DNA of 5,076 bases from Myxococcales bacterium UBA5297 (GTDB lineage Bacteria > Myxococcota > Myxococcia > Myxococcales > UBA5297): contig DHSB01000242.1 of NCBI GenBank assembly GCA_002408385.1, positions 1 to 5,076 of the forward strand. Direction: 5' to 3'. A model generated the notes under the pieces. That model did not search any database. It saw only the letters and a list, made by a program, of their open reading frames with translations, and was not told where the DNA came from. This document shows positions 1 through 5,076 of the stretch, in pieces. Both the position numbers and the translations under genes were made by a program. Every line of letters begins with the position of its first letter. Within the stretch, counting starts at the first letter, position 1.

Positions 1-563
1 GGGCGGGCCAGCCGGCCGGCACGCCCGGCCACGCGCACGAGCGGGACGCGTAGCCGCCGCGGGCTTGCCCGCGACAGAGCAAGCGGCAGCCAAGCCCCCA
101 CCGCCCGGCGCCGGCTCGGGTCGTCGGCGCAGCCGAGGTCGTGGACCGTCTCCTGGGCGACCGAGTAGTGCACCACCCCGACCCCGGGGACCCCGGCGCG
201 GCCGGCGGCCTCGAGCGCGGGGGCGGTCTCGTAGCCATGGCACCAGCAGGCCCAAGGGGCGGCGGTGCGCGCCATCTGTGCGGCGAGCCGGGAGAGCGGC
301 TCGAGCAGGACGGGGAAGCGTTCGGGAGCATAGAGCTCGAAGACTCCGCCGACCGGCGTGGCGGGCTCGGCGCGGCGAATCTCCATCCCCTCGGCCTCCT
401 CGTGCGGCGCCTGATCGCCGAGCCGCATCGCGGCGACGAGGATGCGGGCTCCGCACAGCCGCTGCAGCGCGCGGGCGGCCTCGAGCGTGTAGATCGCCTG
501 GCCGTCGCGGGCGGTGCCCGGGGAGGGGAAGTTCGGGGCGACCAGCAGCAGAGGCGCGCTCAT
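1..563 (-). CDS. Family 4 (GT-B) glycosyltransferase, N-terminal part, runs off the window edge
   Basis: Reading down from ATG at 563 gives 187 codons without a stop before the edge; the C-terminal nucleotide-sugar-binding half is missing. The start, MSAPLLLVAPNFPSPGTARD, is a first beta strand followed by a Gly/Pro-rich loop, then GQAIYTLEAARAL as the first helix, typical of the acceptor-binding half of GT4 enzymes. Residues 108-143 contain CHGYETAPALEAAG, then GVPGVGVVHYSVAQETVHDL, matching the GT4 pattern of a His-containing strand, a GVP turn and a VH(D/Y) strand. Residues 150-187 are Arg-rich and hydrophobic and less typical, but no stop or clear frameshift is visible. The expected role is cytoplasmic transfer of a sugar to a lipid-linked or glycan acceptor; donor and acceptor cannot be told. 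The start overlaps the stop of the upstream membrane protein gene (ATGA), and I see no good Shine-Dalgarno, so translational coupling is likely. Family confidence is good, specificity unknown. Confidence 0.8.
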   Translation of the reverse strand, partial: MSAPLLLVAPNFPSPGTARDGQAIYTLEAARALQRLCGARILVAAMRLGDQAPHEEAEGMEIRRAEPATPVGGVFELYAPERFPVLLEPLSRLAAQMARTAAPWACWCHGYETAPALEAAGRAGVPGVGVVHYSVAQETVHDLGCADDPSRRRAVGAWLPLALSRASPRRLRVPLVRVAGRAGRLAR

Positions 564-3097
564 CGCGATCGCCGCAGGCCGCAGGGGACGACCCGCGGGT
601 TTCCCAGGGCGATGGCGAGCGGGCGTCCGTCGGGGGCCGGGGCCTCGGGGGGCCGGTTCGGGCGCAGGCTGAGGAGCACCTCGCCCTCCTCGAGCGGCAG
701 CGACACCCCGGCCCAGTCCGGGCCCACCCGGTGGCGGCTCTCCCGGCCGTTGGCAATCGCCACGATCTCGGTGGCCGGGCAGGTCGGGCCGGTGCGCGCC
801 TCGAAGTCGAGGCAACTGCCGGCCGCCGTGTCCCGGACCCGCAGCCGCGCCCCGTCGCGGCTCCAGCGAAACTCGCGCTCGGGCTCGGACTCGGGGCCGT
901 ACCATCCCTCCTCGAAGACCAGCCGGGACGGCAGCTCCGAGACCGGTGGCGGCACGCAGGGCTCGAGCTCGAGCCGCGAGACTGCGAAAGCGAGTCTGCG
1001 GGTGTCGTTCGGCACCGGGCGTGGGGGCGAGAGCGGGGCGAGGAGCAGCTCGGGGCTCTCGCCCTCGAGCGGCAGCTTGAGCCGCGTCCACCCGCTGCCG
1101 ATCTCGTAGCGCCGGAGCAGTGGGCCGGTCGTGGCGAGCACACCGGTGGCCCCGCTGCCCGGGGGGGGCCGCACGTCGAGCCCGAGGCAGAGGCCGGGCG
1201 GGACCCAGTCGAGGCGCAGCTTCGCCTCCTGCGCGGCCCAGCGGTAGGTACGCCCCGAGCCCGGCTCGCGCTCGAGCTCGTGCCACCCCTGCTCGAAGGC
1301 AGCGCTGACGACATGGGAGCCGTGCCTCGACAGGTCGTAGAGGGCGAAGCTCTCGGTCTCGAAGACCCGCTTGCCGCGCACCAGCTCCTCGGCGAAGGCG
1401 CCGGGCTTCCAGACCAGGGCGAGCTCGGGGCGACCGTCGAGGGCGGGGGCGCGAGGCTCGAACCGGACGCTCTGAAAATAGCTCCACTTGTGGAAGCGGT
1501 GCGAAGCGGGCCGTTCGAGCAGCGCGAGCAGGTAGCCGGCGACATGTTCGGGGTCGGGGGTGGGCGACTCGAGGTTGCCGGTGAGGAAGACCGGGCCGGG
1601 GTGGTGGCGCAGCGCCTCGAGTAGCCGCAGGTGCTCGGCCTTGATGCCGAAGTCGGGCCTCTCGCGCTGTAGGGCAAAGGCGGTGATCCAAGCGAGGTTG
1701 CCGGCCAGCAAGAGGCCGACCAGCGCGCGGGTCACGCCCCGGTGGCCGGGCCCGAGCCGGTCGGCGACCGCGGCGGCGCCGACGAGGGCGAAGGGGTGGA
1801 AGGTCATCGCCAGCTTGCCGCCGAAATAGGTGATCCCGGTCAGCGGCAGCAGCCCGAGCAGGAGCACGACTCCGCCGCTCAGGCTGGTGACGAGGGCCCG
1901 CTGGGGTTGGCGCAGCCGGTGGCTCTGCAGCAGCAAGGCGGCGCCGGCAAGGCCGCCGACCACGGTGAGCGCGCGGACCGCCGCCGGCACCTCCTCGAGC
2001 ACCCCGGGCGAGCCGGTGCCCATGCCGAAGGCGGAGGGGAAGAGCGAGATGAGCTCGCCGCCGAACCACTGCCCGAAGGCCCCGCGGTTCAGGTTCTGGG
2101 CGGCCTGGAGGGCGCGCAGCAGAGTGAAGGGCATCAGCGCCACGGCCAGCACCGCCCAGGCAAGCCGCTTGCCTATCGCCCCCCAGGCGAGCCGGCGGGT
2201 GAGGCGCAAGGAGAGGACGAGGTTTATCGCGAGCAGCAGCAGGAAGGGGGCCGATTCGTGCAGCAGCGAGGCCAAGCCGGCGATGAGCAACCCGGCCAGG
2301 GCGCGCATCCCACGCGGGCGTGCTCCGAGCGCCCGCCAGCCAATCCCCCAGATCAGCAGGAGCACCAGCGTCGCGGCGAGCTGCGAGGCCGCGTCGATGC
2401 GCAGCAGAGTCAGGCTGGTGCCCGAGAGCGAGGCGAGCAGCAGCAATCCGAGGCGCGCCTGCCGCGAGGCGCGGGGGACGATGAGCGCGTGGGCGGTGGC
2501 CACCGTGCCCGGGAAGAGCGCGTAGAGGGCGGCCCAAAGGGTGCCGTCGAGCTGGTGCGGCAAGAGTCGCAGCAGGGCGCAGAGGTTGGCGCTGACGAAG
2601 GGCAGGCCCATACGCCAGCCGCCCAGACGGGCTACCGCGGCGAAGTGCTCGGCCGGCGCGCGCTGCAGCCAGTCGGGTAGGCTCTGTGGCCACTTGAGCA
2701 GTTGCAGCTCGACCAGCGTGTAGAAGAGGTAGTCGTGGTTGCGAAACCCGAGGGTGGTGAGGATCCCCTCGCGCCCGATGGGCCAGACCCCGATGGCGAG
2801 CAGCGGCAGCACCGGCACCAGCGCCGCCCAGCAGAGCGGGCGCGCCCGGGCGCGCAGGCGCCAGGCGAGCCCGAGGCTCAGGGTGAGCAGGAAGAGGATG
2901 AGCGGTGGACCATAGGTGCGCGACGGCAGGAAGTAGCCCGGTGCGTCGCTCGCGACGATGAGCAGGCAGAGCCCCACGATCGGGGCGACGATGGGCCAGT
3001 GGCGGCTCCAGCGCGCCGGCAGCAGCGCGAGCGTCGGCCCCGCGCCGAGGGCCGCGAGCAGCAGCAGGAGGGCGATCCCGAGGAGGAAGGAGGCCAT
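560..3097 (-). CDS. Polytopic membrane protein, GT-C/polysaccharide-assembly type, with two tandem extracytoplasmic beta domains
   Basis: 845 residues. Residues 1-476 are mostly hydrophobic with about 12-14 membrane segments (roughly 3-20, 36-50, 64-80, 89-105, 165-180, 187-206, 215-232, 238-256, 264-279, 283-298, 310-328, 376-391, 404-421, 428-445, 455-476). A polar loop holds RNHDYLFYTLVELQ (119-132), similar in position and style to the Asp/Tyr loop of large membrane proteins in polysaccharide clusters. Residues 477-590 look like a mixed alpha/beta soluble domain ending ESFALYDLS, an ending often seen in the soluble tails of GT-C-like proteins. Two homologous beta-rich repeats follow (598-714 and 726-839). 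No classical GT39 acidic motif is obvious in the first loop, so catalytic activity is unproven; transport, polymerisation or ligation roles are alternatives. The ATG fits because hydrophobicity begins at residue 3 and GAAGG lies 7 bases upstream. The stop overlaps the next gene's start. Confidence that it is a gene is very high; exact function is low. Confidence 0.88.
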   Translation of the reverse strand: MASFLLGIALLLLLAALGAGPTLALLPARWSRHWPIVAPIVGLCLLIVASDAPGYFLPSRTYGPPLILFLLTLSLGLAWRLRARARPLCWAALVPVLPLLAIGVWPIGREGILTTLGFRNHDYLFYTLVELQLLKWPQSLPDWLQRAPAEHFAAVARLGGWRMGLPFVSANLCALLRLLPHQLDGTLWAALYALFPGTVATAHALIVPRASRQARLGLLLLASLSGTSLTLLRIDAASQLAATLVLLLIWGIGWRALGARPRGMRALAGLLIAGLASLLHESAPFLLLLAINLVLSLRLTRRLAWGAIGKRLAWAVLAVALMPFTLLRALQAAQNLNRGAFGQWFGGELISLFPSAFGMGTGSPGVLEEVPAAVRALTVVGGLAGAALLLQSHRLRQPQRALVTSLSGGVVLLLGLLPLTGITYFGGKLAMTFHPFALVGAAAVADRLGPGHRGVTRALVGLLLAGNLAWITAFALQRERPDFGIKAEHLRLLEALRHHPGPVFLTGNLESPTPDPEHVAGYLLALLERPASHRFHKWSYFQSVRFEPRAPALDGRPELALVWKPGAFAEELVRGKRVFETESFALYDLSRHGSHVVSAAFEQGWHELEREPGSGRTYRWAAQEAKLRLDWVPPGLCLGLDVRPPPGSGATGVLATTGPLLRRYEIGSGWTRLKLPLEGESPELLLAPLSPPRPVPNDTRRLAFAVSRLELEPCVPPPVSELPSRLVFEEGWYGPESEPEREFRWSRDGARLRVRDTAAGSCLDFEARTGPTCPATEIVAIANGRESRHRVGPDWAGVSLPLEEGEVLLSLRPNRPPEAPAPDGRPLAIALGNPRVVPCGLRRSR
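581..922 (-). repeat. Second copy of tandem beta-rich domain (residues 726-839 of the 845-residue protein)
   Basis: Protein-level repeat. It starts with FEEGWYGPE, then FRW (743-745), CLDFEAR (762-768), DWAGVSLPLEEGEVLLSL (794-811), PDGRPLAIAL (822-831) and ends VVPC (839). Each landmark has a counterpart 125-127 residues earlier in copy one. Cys762 and Cys839 are 77 apart, as in copy one. This copy has one additional cysteine, Cys773. The fold is inferred to be a beta sandwich from alternating hydrophobic strands and is not proven. Confidence 0.72.
956..1306 (-). repeat. First copy of tandem beta-rich domain (residues 598-714 of the 845-residue protein)
   Basis: Protein-level repeat. It starts with FEQGWHELE, then YRW (618-620), CLGLDVR (637-643), GWTRLKLPLEGESPELLL (669-686), NDTRRLAFAV (697-706) and ends LEPC (714). 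Cys637 and Cys714 are 77 residues apart, as are their counterparts in copy two. The GW...E...RW...L opening and the late D-x-R-x-L-A element recur in tails of other large polysaccharide-associated membrane proteins as far as I know the family style; this is recalled, not searched. Confidence 0.72.
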
Positions 3098-3104
3098 GGT
3101 GCCG

Positions 3105-3109
3105 CCTTC
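3105..3109 (-). promoter_or_regulatory. Weak ribosome binding site (GAAGG) for the 845-residue membrane protein
   Basis: On the minus strand GAAGG lies 7 bases before the ATG at 3097. It is only a partial Shine-Dalgarno match but correctly spaced, and no ATG, GTG or TTG occurs in the nearest in-frame upstream codons, which supports this start. Confidence 0.45.
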
Positions 3110-3176
3110 AATAGCACAGCCGTTTGGCGCGGCGGGGCAAGGCTCGGCCGGCGGGCAGAGGGAGCGGCCCGCAACG

Positions 3177-3214
3177 GCAAAACCGCCGCAGCCCGGTGGA
3201 GGCTGCGGCGGTTT
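3177..3214 (-). terminator. Intrinsic terminator after the 178-residue exported protein gene
   Basis: A perfect 14-base inverted repeat: arms 3180-3193 (AAACCGCCGCAGCC) and 3201-3214 (GGCTGCGGCGGTTT) around a 7-base loop. Read on the minus strand the hairpin starts 27 bases after the TAG stop and ends in TTTT (3182-3179). The T run is short, as is common in GC-rich genomes. On the plus strand the hairpin is followed by GGGAGAAGG with no T run, so it works for minus-strand transcripts. It separates the exported-protein gene from the downstream membrane protein gene, which therefore probably has its own promoter in 3098-3176 or relies on read-through; I could not identify a convincing promoter there. 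Confidence 0.8.
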
Positions 3215-3241
3215 GGGAGAAGGGGTAGGGCGTGGGGCTAG

Positions 3242-3778
3242 CTACGGACAGCCGCTGTCGGCGCCGACGTAGGAGGTGAGCATGCCGTCCTCGAGGGCCG
3301 CGGTCTTCTCGAGGTAGGTCTGCGCCCAGGCGAGGTGCGTCGGCGAGTCGGGGTCGAAGAGCAGCGGGTCGATGACCCGCACCTCGAGCCAAGCGGGGAA
3401 GCTCGCCTCGGTGGTCTCGGGGTTGACGGTCCAGGGGTGGTCGCCCGGAAGCTCGGGCAGCCAGCCCTGCGGCAGGTCGGTCTTGCCGTTGGGGAACTTG
3501 ACCGGGCGGTCGAGCTCGAGCTCGCCGACGAGGTCACCGGTCAGCTCGAGCTTCGTCTGCTGCTCGGTGGTCAGGGCGAGGTCGCGCTCTTTGGCGTAGT
3601 CGGCCCAGAGCGCGATGCGCTGCAGCTCGATGTCGGCGAGCGTCGGGTAGCGCGCCGGGCGCTTGCAAGTCGTGAACTCGGCCGTGACCGGGGCGGCGTT
3701 GGAACAGGCGGTGTAAAAGGCGACGACGAACAGCGCCAGGCCGAACACCGTGGCGAAATAGGAAGGGAAGCTCCTCAT
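3242..3778 (-). CDS. Exported protein of unknown family, 178 residues, possible lipoprotein
   Basis: The N-terminus has a signal-like segment: a short basic start (MRS), a hydrophobic core at about residues 8-22 and then TACSNAAP. Cys25 preceded by Y-T-A is a poor lipobox because position -3 is Tyr rather than Leu; ordinary signal peptidase cleavage near SNAA is an alternative. The mature part is acidic and soluble, with a helical region 46-85 (TLADIELQRIALWADYAKER) and a Pro/Trp-rich middle (PQGWLPELPGDHPWTVNP), followed by PAWLEVRVIDPLLFDPDSP and a last helix 145-165. There are three cysteines: 25, 38 and 177. I see no CxxCH haem motif, protease triad or known binding motif. Start choice is supported by GAGGGAG six bases upstream. 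It is flanked by a 212-base upstream gap and a strong terminator, so it is probably monocistronic. I do not recognise the family and give no function. Confidence 0.85.
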   Translation of the reverse strand: MRSFPSYFATVFGLALFVVAFYTACSNAAPVTAEFTTCKRPARYPTLADIELQRIALWADYAKERDLALTTEQQTKLELTGDLVGELELDRPVKFPNGKTDLPQGWLPELPGDHPWTVNPETTEASFPAWLEVRVIDPLLFDPDSPTHLAWAQTYLEKTAALEDGMLTSYVGADSGCP

Positions 3779-3784
3779 CAGGTT

Positions 3785-3791
3785 CTCCCTC
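3785..3791 (-). promoter_or_regulatory. Ribosome binding site (GAGGGAG) for the 178-residue exported protein
   Basis: On the minus strand GAGGGAG ends six bases before the ATG at 3778. It is the best Shine-Dalgarno match in the window and fixes the start just ahead of the signal peptide. Confidence 0.6.
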
Positions 3792-3818
3792 TCGGACCTT
3801 TTGGTCTCGTGGCGGTTG

Positions 3819-3835
3819 AGCTAGAAACCGCCCAA
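3819..3835 (-). promoter_or_regulatory. Weak sigma-54-like promoter candidate
   Basis: The minus strand reads TTGGGCGGTTTCTAGCT. It has the GG and GC dinucleotides ten bases apart required at -24/-12 and about 9 of 13 matches to YTGGCACG-N4-TTGCW, but the CAC of the -24 element is not kept. Transcription would begin near 3808, about 30 bases before the ATG, a sensible leader length. It overlaps a 7-bp hairpin (3811-3832). In GC-rich DNA such a match can arise by chance. Confidence 0.22.
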
Positions 3836-3990
3836 ACTGCAAAACGCTCGACCGCCCATCCGGGCGCAGTGGAAGGCTCGCCCTGGGGTCTGGAGCCTGC
3901 AGTTCGGCTCCCTGGTTGCTTTTCGCTCGGCCAGTTTAGGAGACAGGCAAAGGAAAAGCTAGCAGGCTGCCGAGACGAGCGCGGGCTTGC

Positions 3991-5076
3991 TCAGGGGGCT
4001 TCGAGAGGAGCGTCGGCGAGCAGACCGCCCGCCTCTTCGTGCAGCAGGCTCAGCCACCGGCGCAGGTCGCCGCGGTGCGGATCGGTCGCGAGGGCCCGGT
4101 GCAGCGCCGCGTGCGCCCCGCGCAGGTCGCCGAGCCGCTGGAGGGCGAGCCCCTCGAGCGCGTGGGCGTCAGCGCTAAAACGATCGAGCGCCTGGGCTCT
4201 CCGGGCGTGCTCGCGGGCCCGGTCGAACTCGCGCAGCTCGAGCGCACAGGCCGCCCGCTGCACCTGTTTCCAGGCCGGGCGCGCCGCCTGCCCGGCGTCG
4301 CGCCCGGCCTGTCGCTCGGCATCCTCGAAGAGGGCCCAGGCCTCGCGTCGGCGCAGCCCGTGGCAGGCGATCATCGCCTCGAGCCTCAGCAGGCCGGGCG
4401 ACTCGGGCGACAGCAGCCGCCCGCGCGCGGCGGCCTCACCGGCCCCCTGCAGGTCGCCTCTCTGCAGCCGCACCGCCCCCAGCCCAAGCCAGGTGCGCGG
4501 CGAACCGGGGGCAATCCTCGCCGCCCGGCTCCAGAGGACCTGCTCGTCGTGGTAGCGCTGCTCGGCGACGCTGTGGGCGAGAAGCAGCGCGGCGACCAGC
4601 GCACCGGTCGCGAGCTGCCGGCCCCTCGAGGCAAGCCCGTGGCGGGAGACGAGGTGCGCGAGCAGCAGGCTCGCCCCGGCCGAGGGCAGGTAGAGGAAGC
4701 GGTCGGCCCACAGGTTGGGCAGACGCCAGGGCGCGAGCAGCGGGGCGAGCCCGGCGAGGGCGAGGAGAGCCGCGCCGATCGCCCTCCGCTCGGCCCCGGC
4801 CCGCCGGGCGGCGAGGAGCGCGGCGAAGAGCCCCGCGGCCCCGAGCGCGACGAGCGGGCCGGGCCAGGCCGGGGGAGGATCGGGGTGCTCGGGGCCTAAG
4901 CCCAAGGGAACGAAGAGCTGCGCAAGCTGGGTGAGGGCGACCTGCGCGGCGGCGGCGGCGCTCGCGAGCAGGCCGCCGCGCTCCGGCACCCGTACCGACG
5001 CCGCCGGCGCCCAGCCGATCTCGCCCGCCCAGGCCATGCGCAGCCCGAGCGCGAGCCCGACCCCCGCGGCGAGCAG
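3991..5076 (-). CDS. TMTC/DUF1736-like membrane protein with C-terminal TPR repeats, 5' end outside the window
   Basis: The frame stays open from the window edge (361 codons visible). The ATG at 5037 is probably internal, since the 13 codons before it encode more hydrophobic sequence (LLAAGVGLALGLR). Counting from that Met, membrane segments lie at about 60-78, 86-103, 117-130 and 141-157. The key motif is LPNLWADRFLYLPSAG (106-121), matching the ADRxLYLPSxG signature of TMTC-like membrane proteins; the region ALTQLAQLFVPLGLGPEHPD (34-53) fits the preceding DUF1736-type segment. After the last helix, YHDEQVLWSRAARIAPGSP leads into about four TPR units (roughly 165-213, 214-246, 256-287, 289-321), for example GDLQGAGEAAARGRLLSPES and GDLRGAHAALHRALATDP. 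Animal TMTC proteins are O-mannosyltransferases with a GT-C fold; bacterial relatives are mostly uncharacterised, so a protein-glycosylation role is inference. The N-terminal catalytic loops are not visible. It ends with TGA at 3993-3991. Confidence 0.85.
   Translation of the reverse strand: MLAAGVGLALGLRMAWAGEIGWAPAASVRVPERGGLLASAAAAAQVALTQLAQLFVPLGLGPEHPDPPPAWPGPLVALGAAGLFAALLAARRAGAERRAIGAALLALAGLAPLLAPWRLPNLWADRFLYLPSAGASLLLAHLVSRHGLASRGRQLATGALVAALLLAHSVAEQRYHDEQVLWSRAARIAPGSPRTWLGLGAVRLQRGDLQGAGEAAARGRLLSPESPGLLRLEAMIACHGLRRREAWALFEDAERQAGRDAGQAARPAWKQVQRAACALELREFDRAREHARRAQALDRFSADAHALEGLALQRLGDLRGAHAALHRALATDPHRGDLRRWLSLLHEEAGGLLADAPLEAP

Larger units (their letters stand above)
3779..3990 (-). 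other. 212-base gap with several short hairpins, upstream region/leader of the exported-protein gene
   Basis: There is no convincing gene here. Visible inverted repeats are GGCGGTT/AACCGCC (3811-3817 with 3826-3832, 8-base loop), CGCCC/GGGCG (3853-3857 with 3862-3866, 4-base loop) and GGAGCC/GGCTCC (3892-3897 with 3906-3911, 8-base loop), plus a small GACC-AAAA-GGTC stem near 3796-3807. Base composition is visibly less GC-rich than the flanking genes, as expected for a promoter or leader. I compared it by eye with c-di-GMP, cobalamin and glycine riboswitch cores and found none. No clear terminator follows the upstream TPR gene, so read-through into this gap is possible. Confidence 0.5.

Noticed and set aside
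65..1624. Long plus-strand open frame (519 codons) and an overlapping one at 141-1109
   Set aside because: Both are antisense to the glycosyltransferase and the membrane protein. Their translations are low-complexity Arg/Gly/Pro/Ala with no domain-like pattern, as expected from GC-rich third positions on the other strand.
1742..2680. Plus-strand open frame rich in Gln, Glu, Gly and Arg
   Set aside because: It is the mirror of Leu/Ala-rich membrane helices in the minus-strand gene; no start context or recognisable fold.
3098..3176. Possible -35/-10 pair (TTGCCC, 18 bases, TGCTAT) before the 845-residue gene
   Set aside because: The -10 matches the consensus at only about three of six positions; not enough to call a promoter, although one is expected after the terminator.
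3492..3530. Short GAGCTC/CTCGAG tandem motifs here and throughout the window
   Set aside because: They fall in codons for Leu-Glu pairs (CTC GAG), the preferred codons in this genome, so they reflect codon use rather than a repeat family or binding sites.
3180..3833. AAACCGCC appears both in the terminator arm (3180-3187) and in the leader hairpin (3825-3832)
   Set aside because: Only about 8 bases are shared and their surroundings differ; too short in GC-rich DNA to argue for long-range RNA pairing or a repeat.
3821..3859. Tiny minus-strand ORF, ATG to TAG, 12 residues (MGGRAFCSLGGF), upstream of the exported protein gene
   Set aside because: It has no Shine-Dalgarno and no run of regulatory codons of the kind seen in attenuator leader peptides; likely chance.
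3335..4555. Plus-strand open frame of 406 codons spanning the gap and two minus-strand genes
   Set aside because: It crosses the leader and runs antisense to two better-supported genes; its character changes abruptly along its length, with no coherent protein signal.

Overview
The window is very GC-rich (about 70% or more by eye), with strong G/C third-position bias and long spurious open frames on the opposite strand. All genes that I can support lie on the minus strand, so transcription runs from 5076 down to 1. The style (GC-rich, surface-polysaccharide-like membrane proteins, a bacterial TMTC-like TPR protein) fits a Myxococcota/Deltaproteobacteria or Acidobacteriota-type genome. This is an inference; there is no RNA marker to confirm it.

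Layout in transcription order. (1) 5076-3991: C-terminal part of a multi-pass membrane protein with TPR repeats, resembling the TMTC/DUF1736 group of GT-C-type membrane proteins; its 5' end lies outside the window. (2) 3990-3779: a 212-base gap with several short hairpins and a weak sigma-54-like site just upstream of the next gene. (3) 3778-3242: a 178-residue exported protein of unknown family with a good ribosome binding site. (4) 3214-3177: a strong GC-rich hairpin ending in TTTT on the minus strand, an intrinsic terminator closing gene 3. (5) 3097-560: an 845-residue polytopic membrane protein, probably a GT-C-like or polysaccharide-assembly protein, with a large extracytoplasmic tail carrying two tandem copies of one beta-rich domain, each with a cysteine pair at identical spacing. 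(6) 563-1: the N-terminal 187 codons of a family 4 (GT-B fold) glycosyltransferase, overlapping gene 5 by ATGA.

Genes 5 and 6 form a translationally coupled pair that probably works in cell-surface glycan assembly: a cytoplasmic sugar transferase plus a membrane protein with a periplasmic sensing, binding or catalytic tail. The TMTC-like protein suggests a second membrane glycosylation function nearby. The small exported protein sits between them as its own unit and has no assignable role. I see no mobile element, CRISPR array, tRNA or rRNA. The most distinctive point is the internal domain duplication with matched cysteines in the 845-residue protein; I do not see convincing evidence of a wholly new system.
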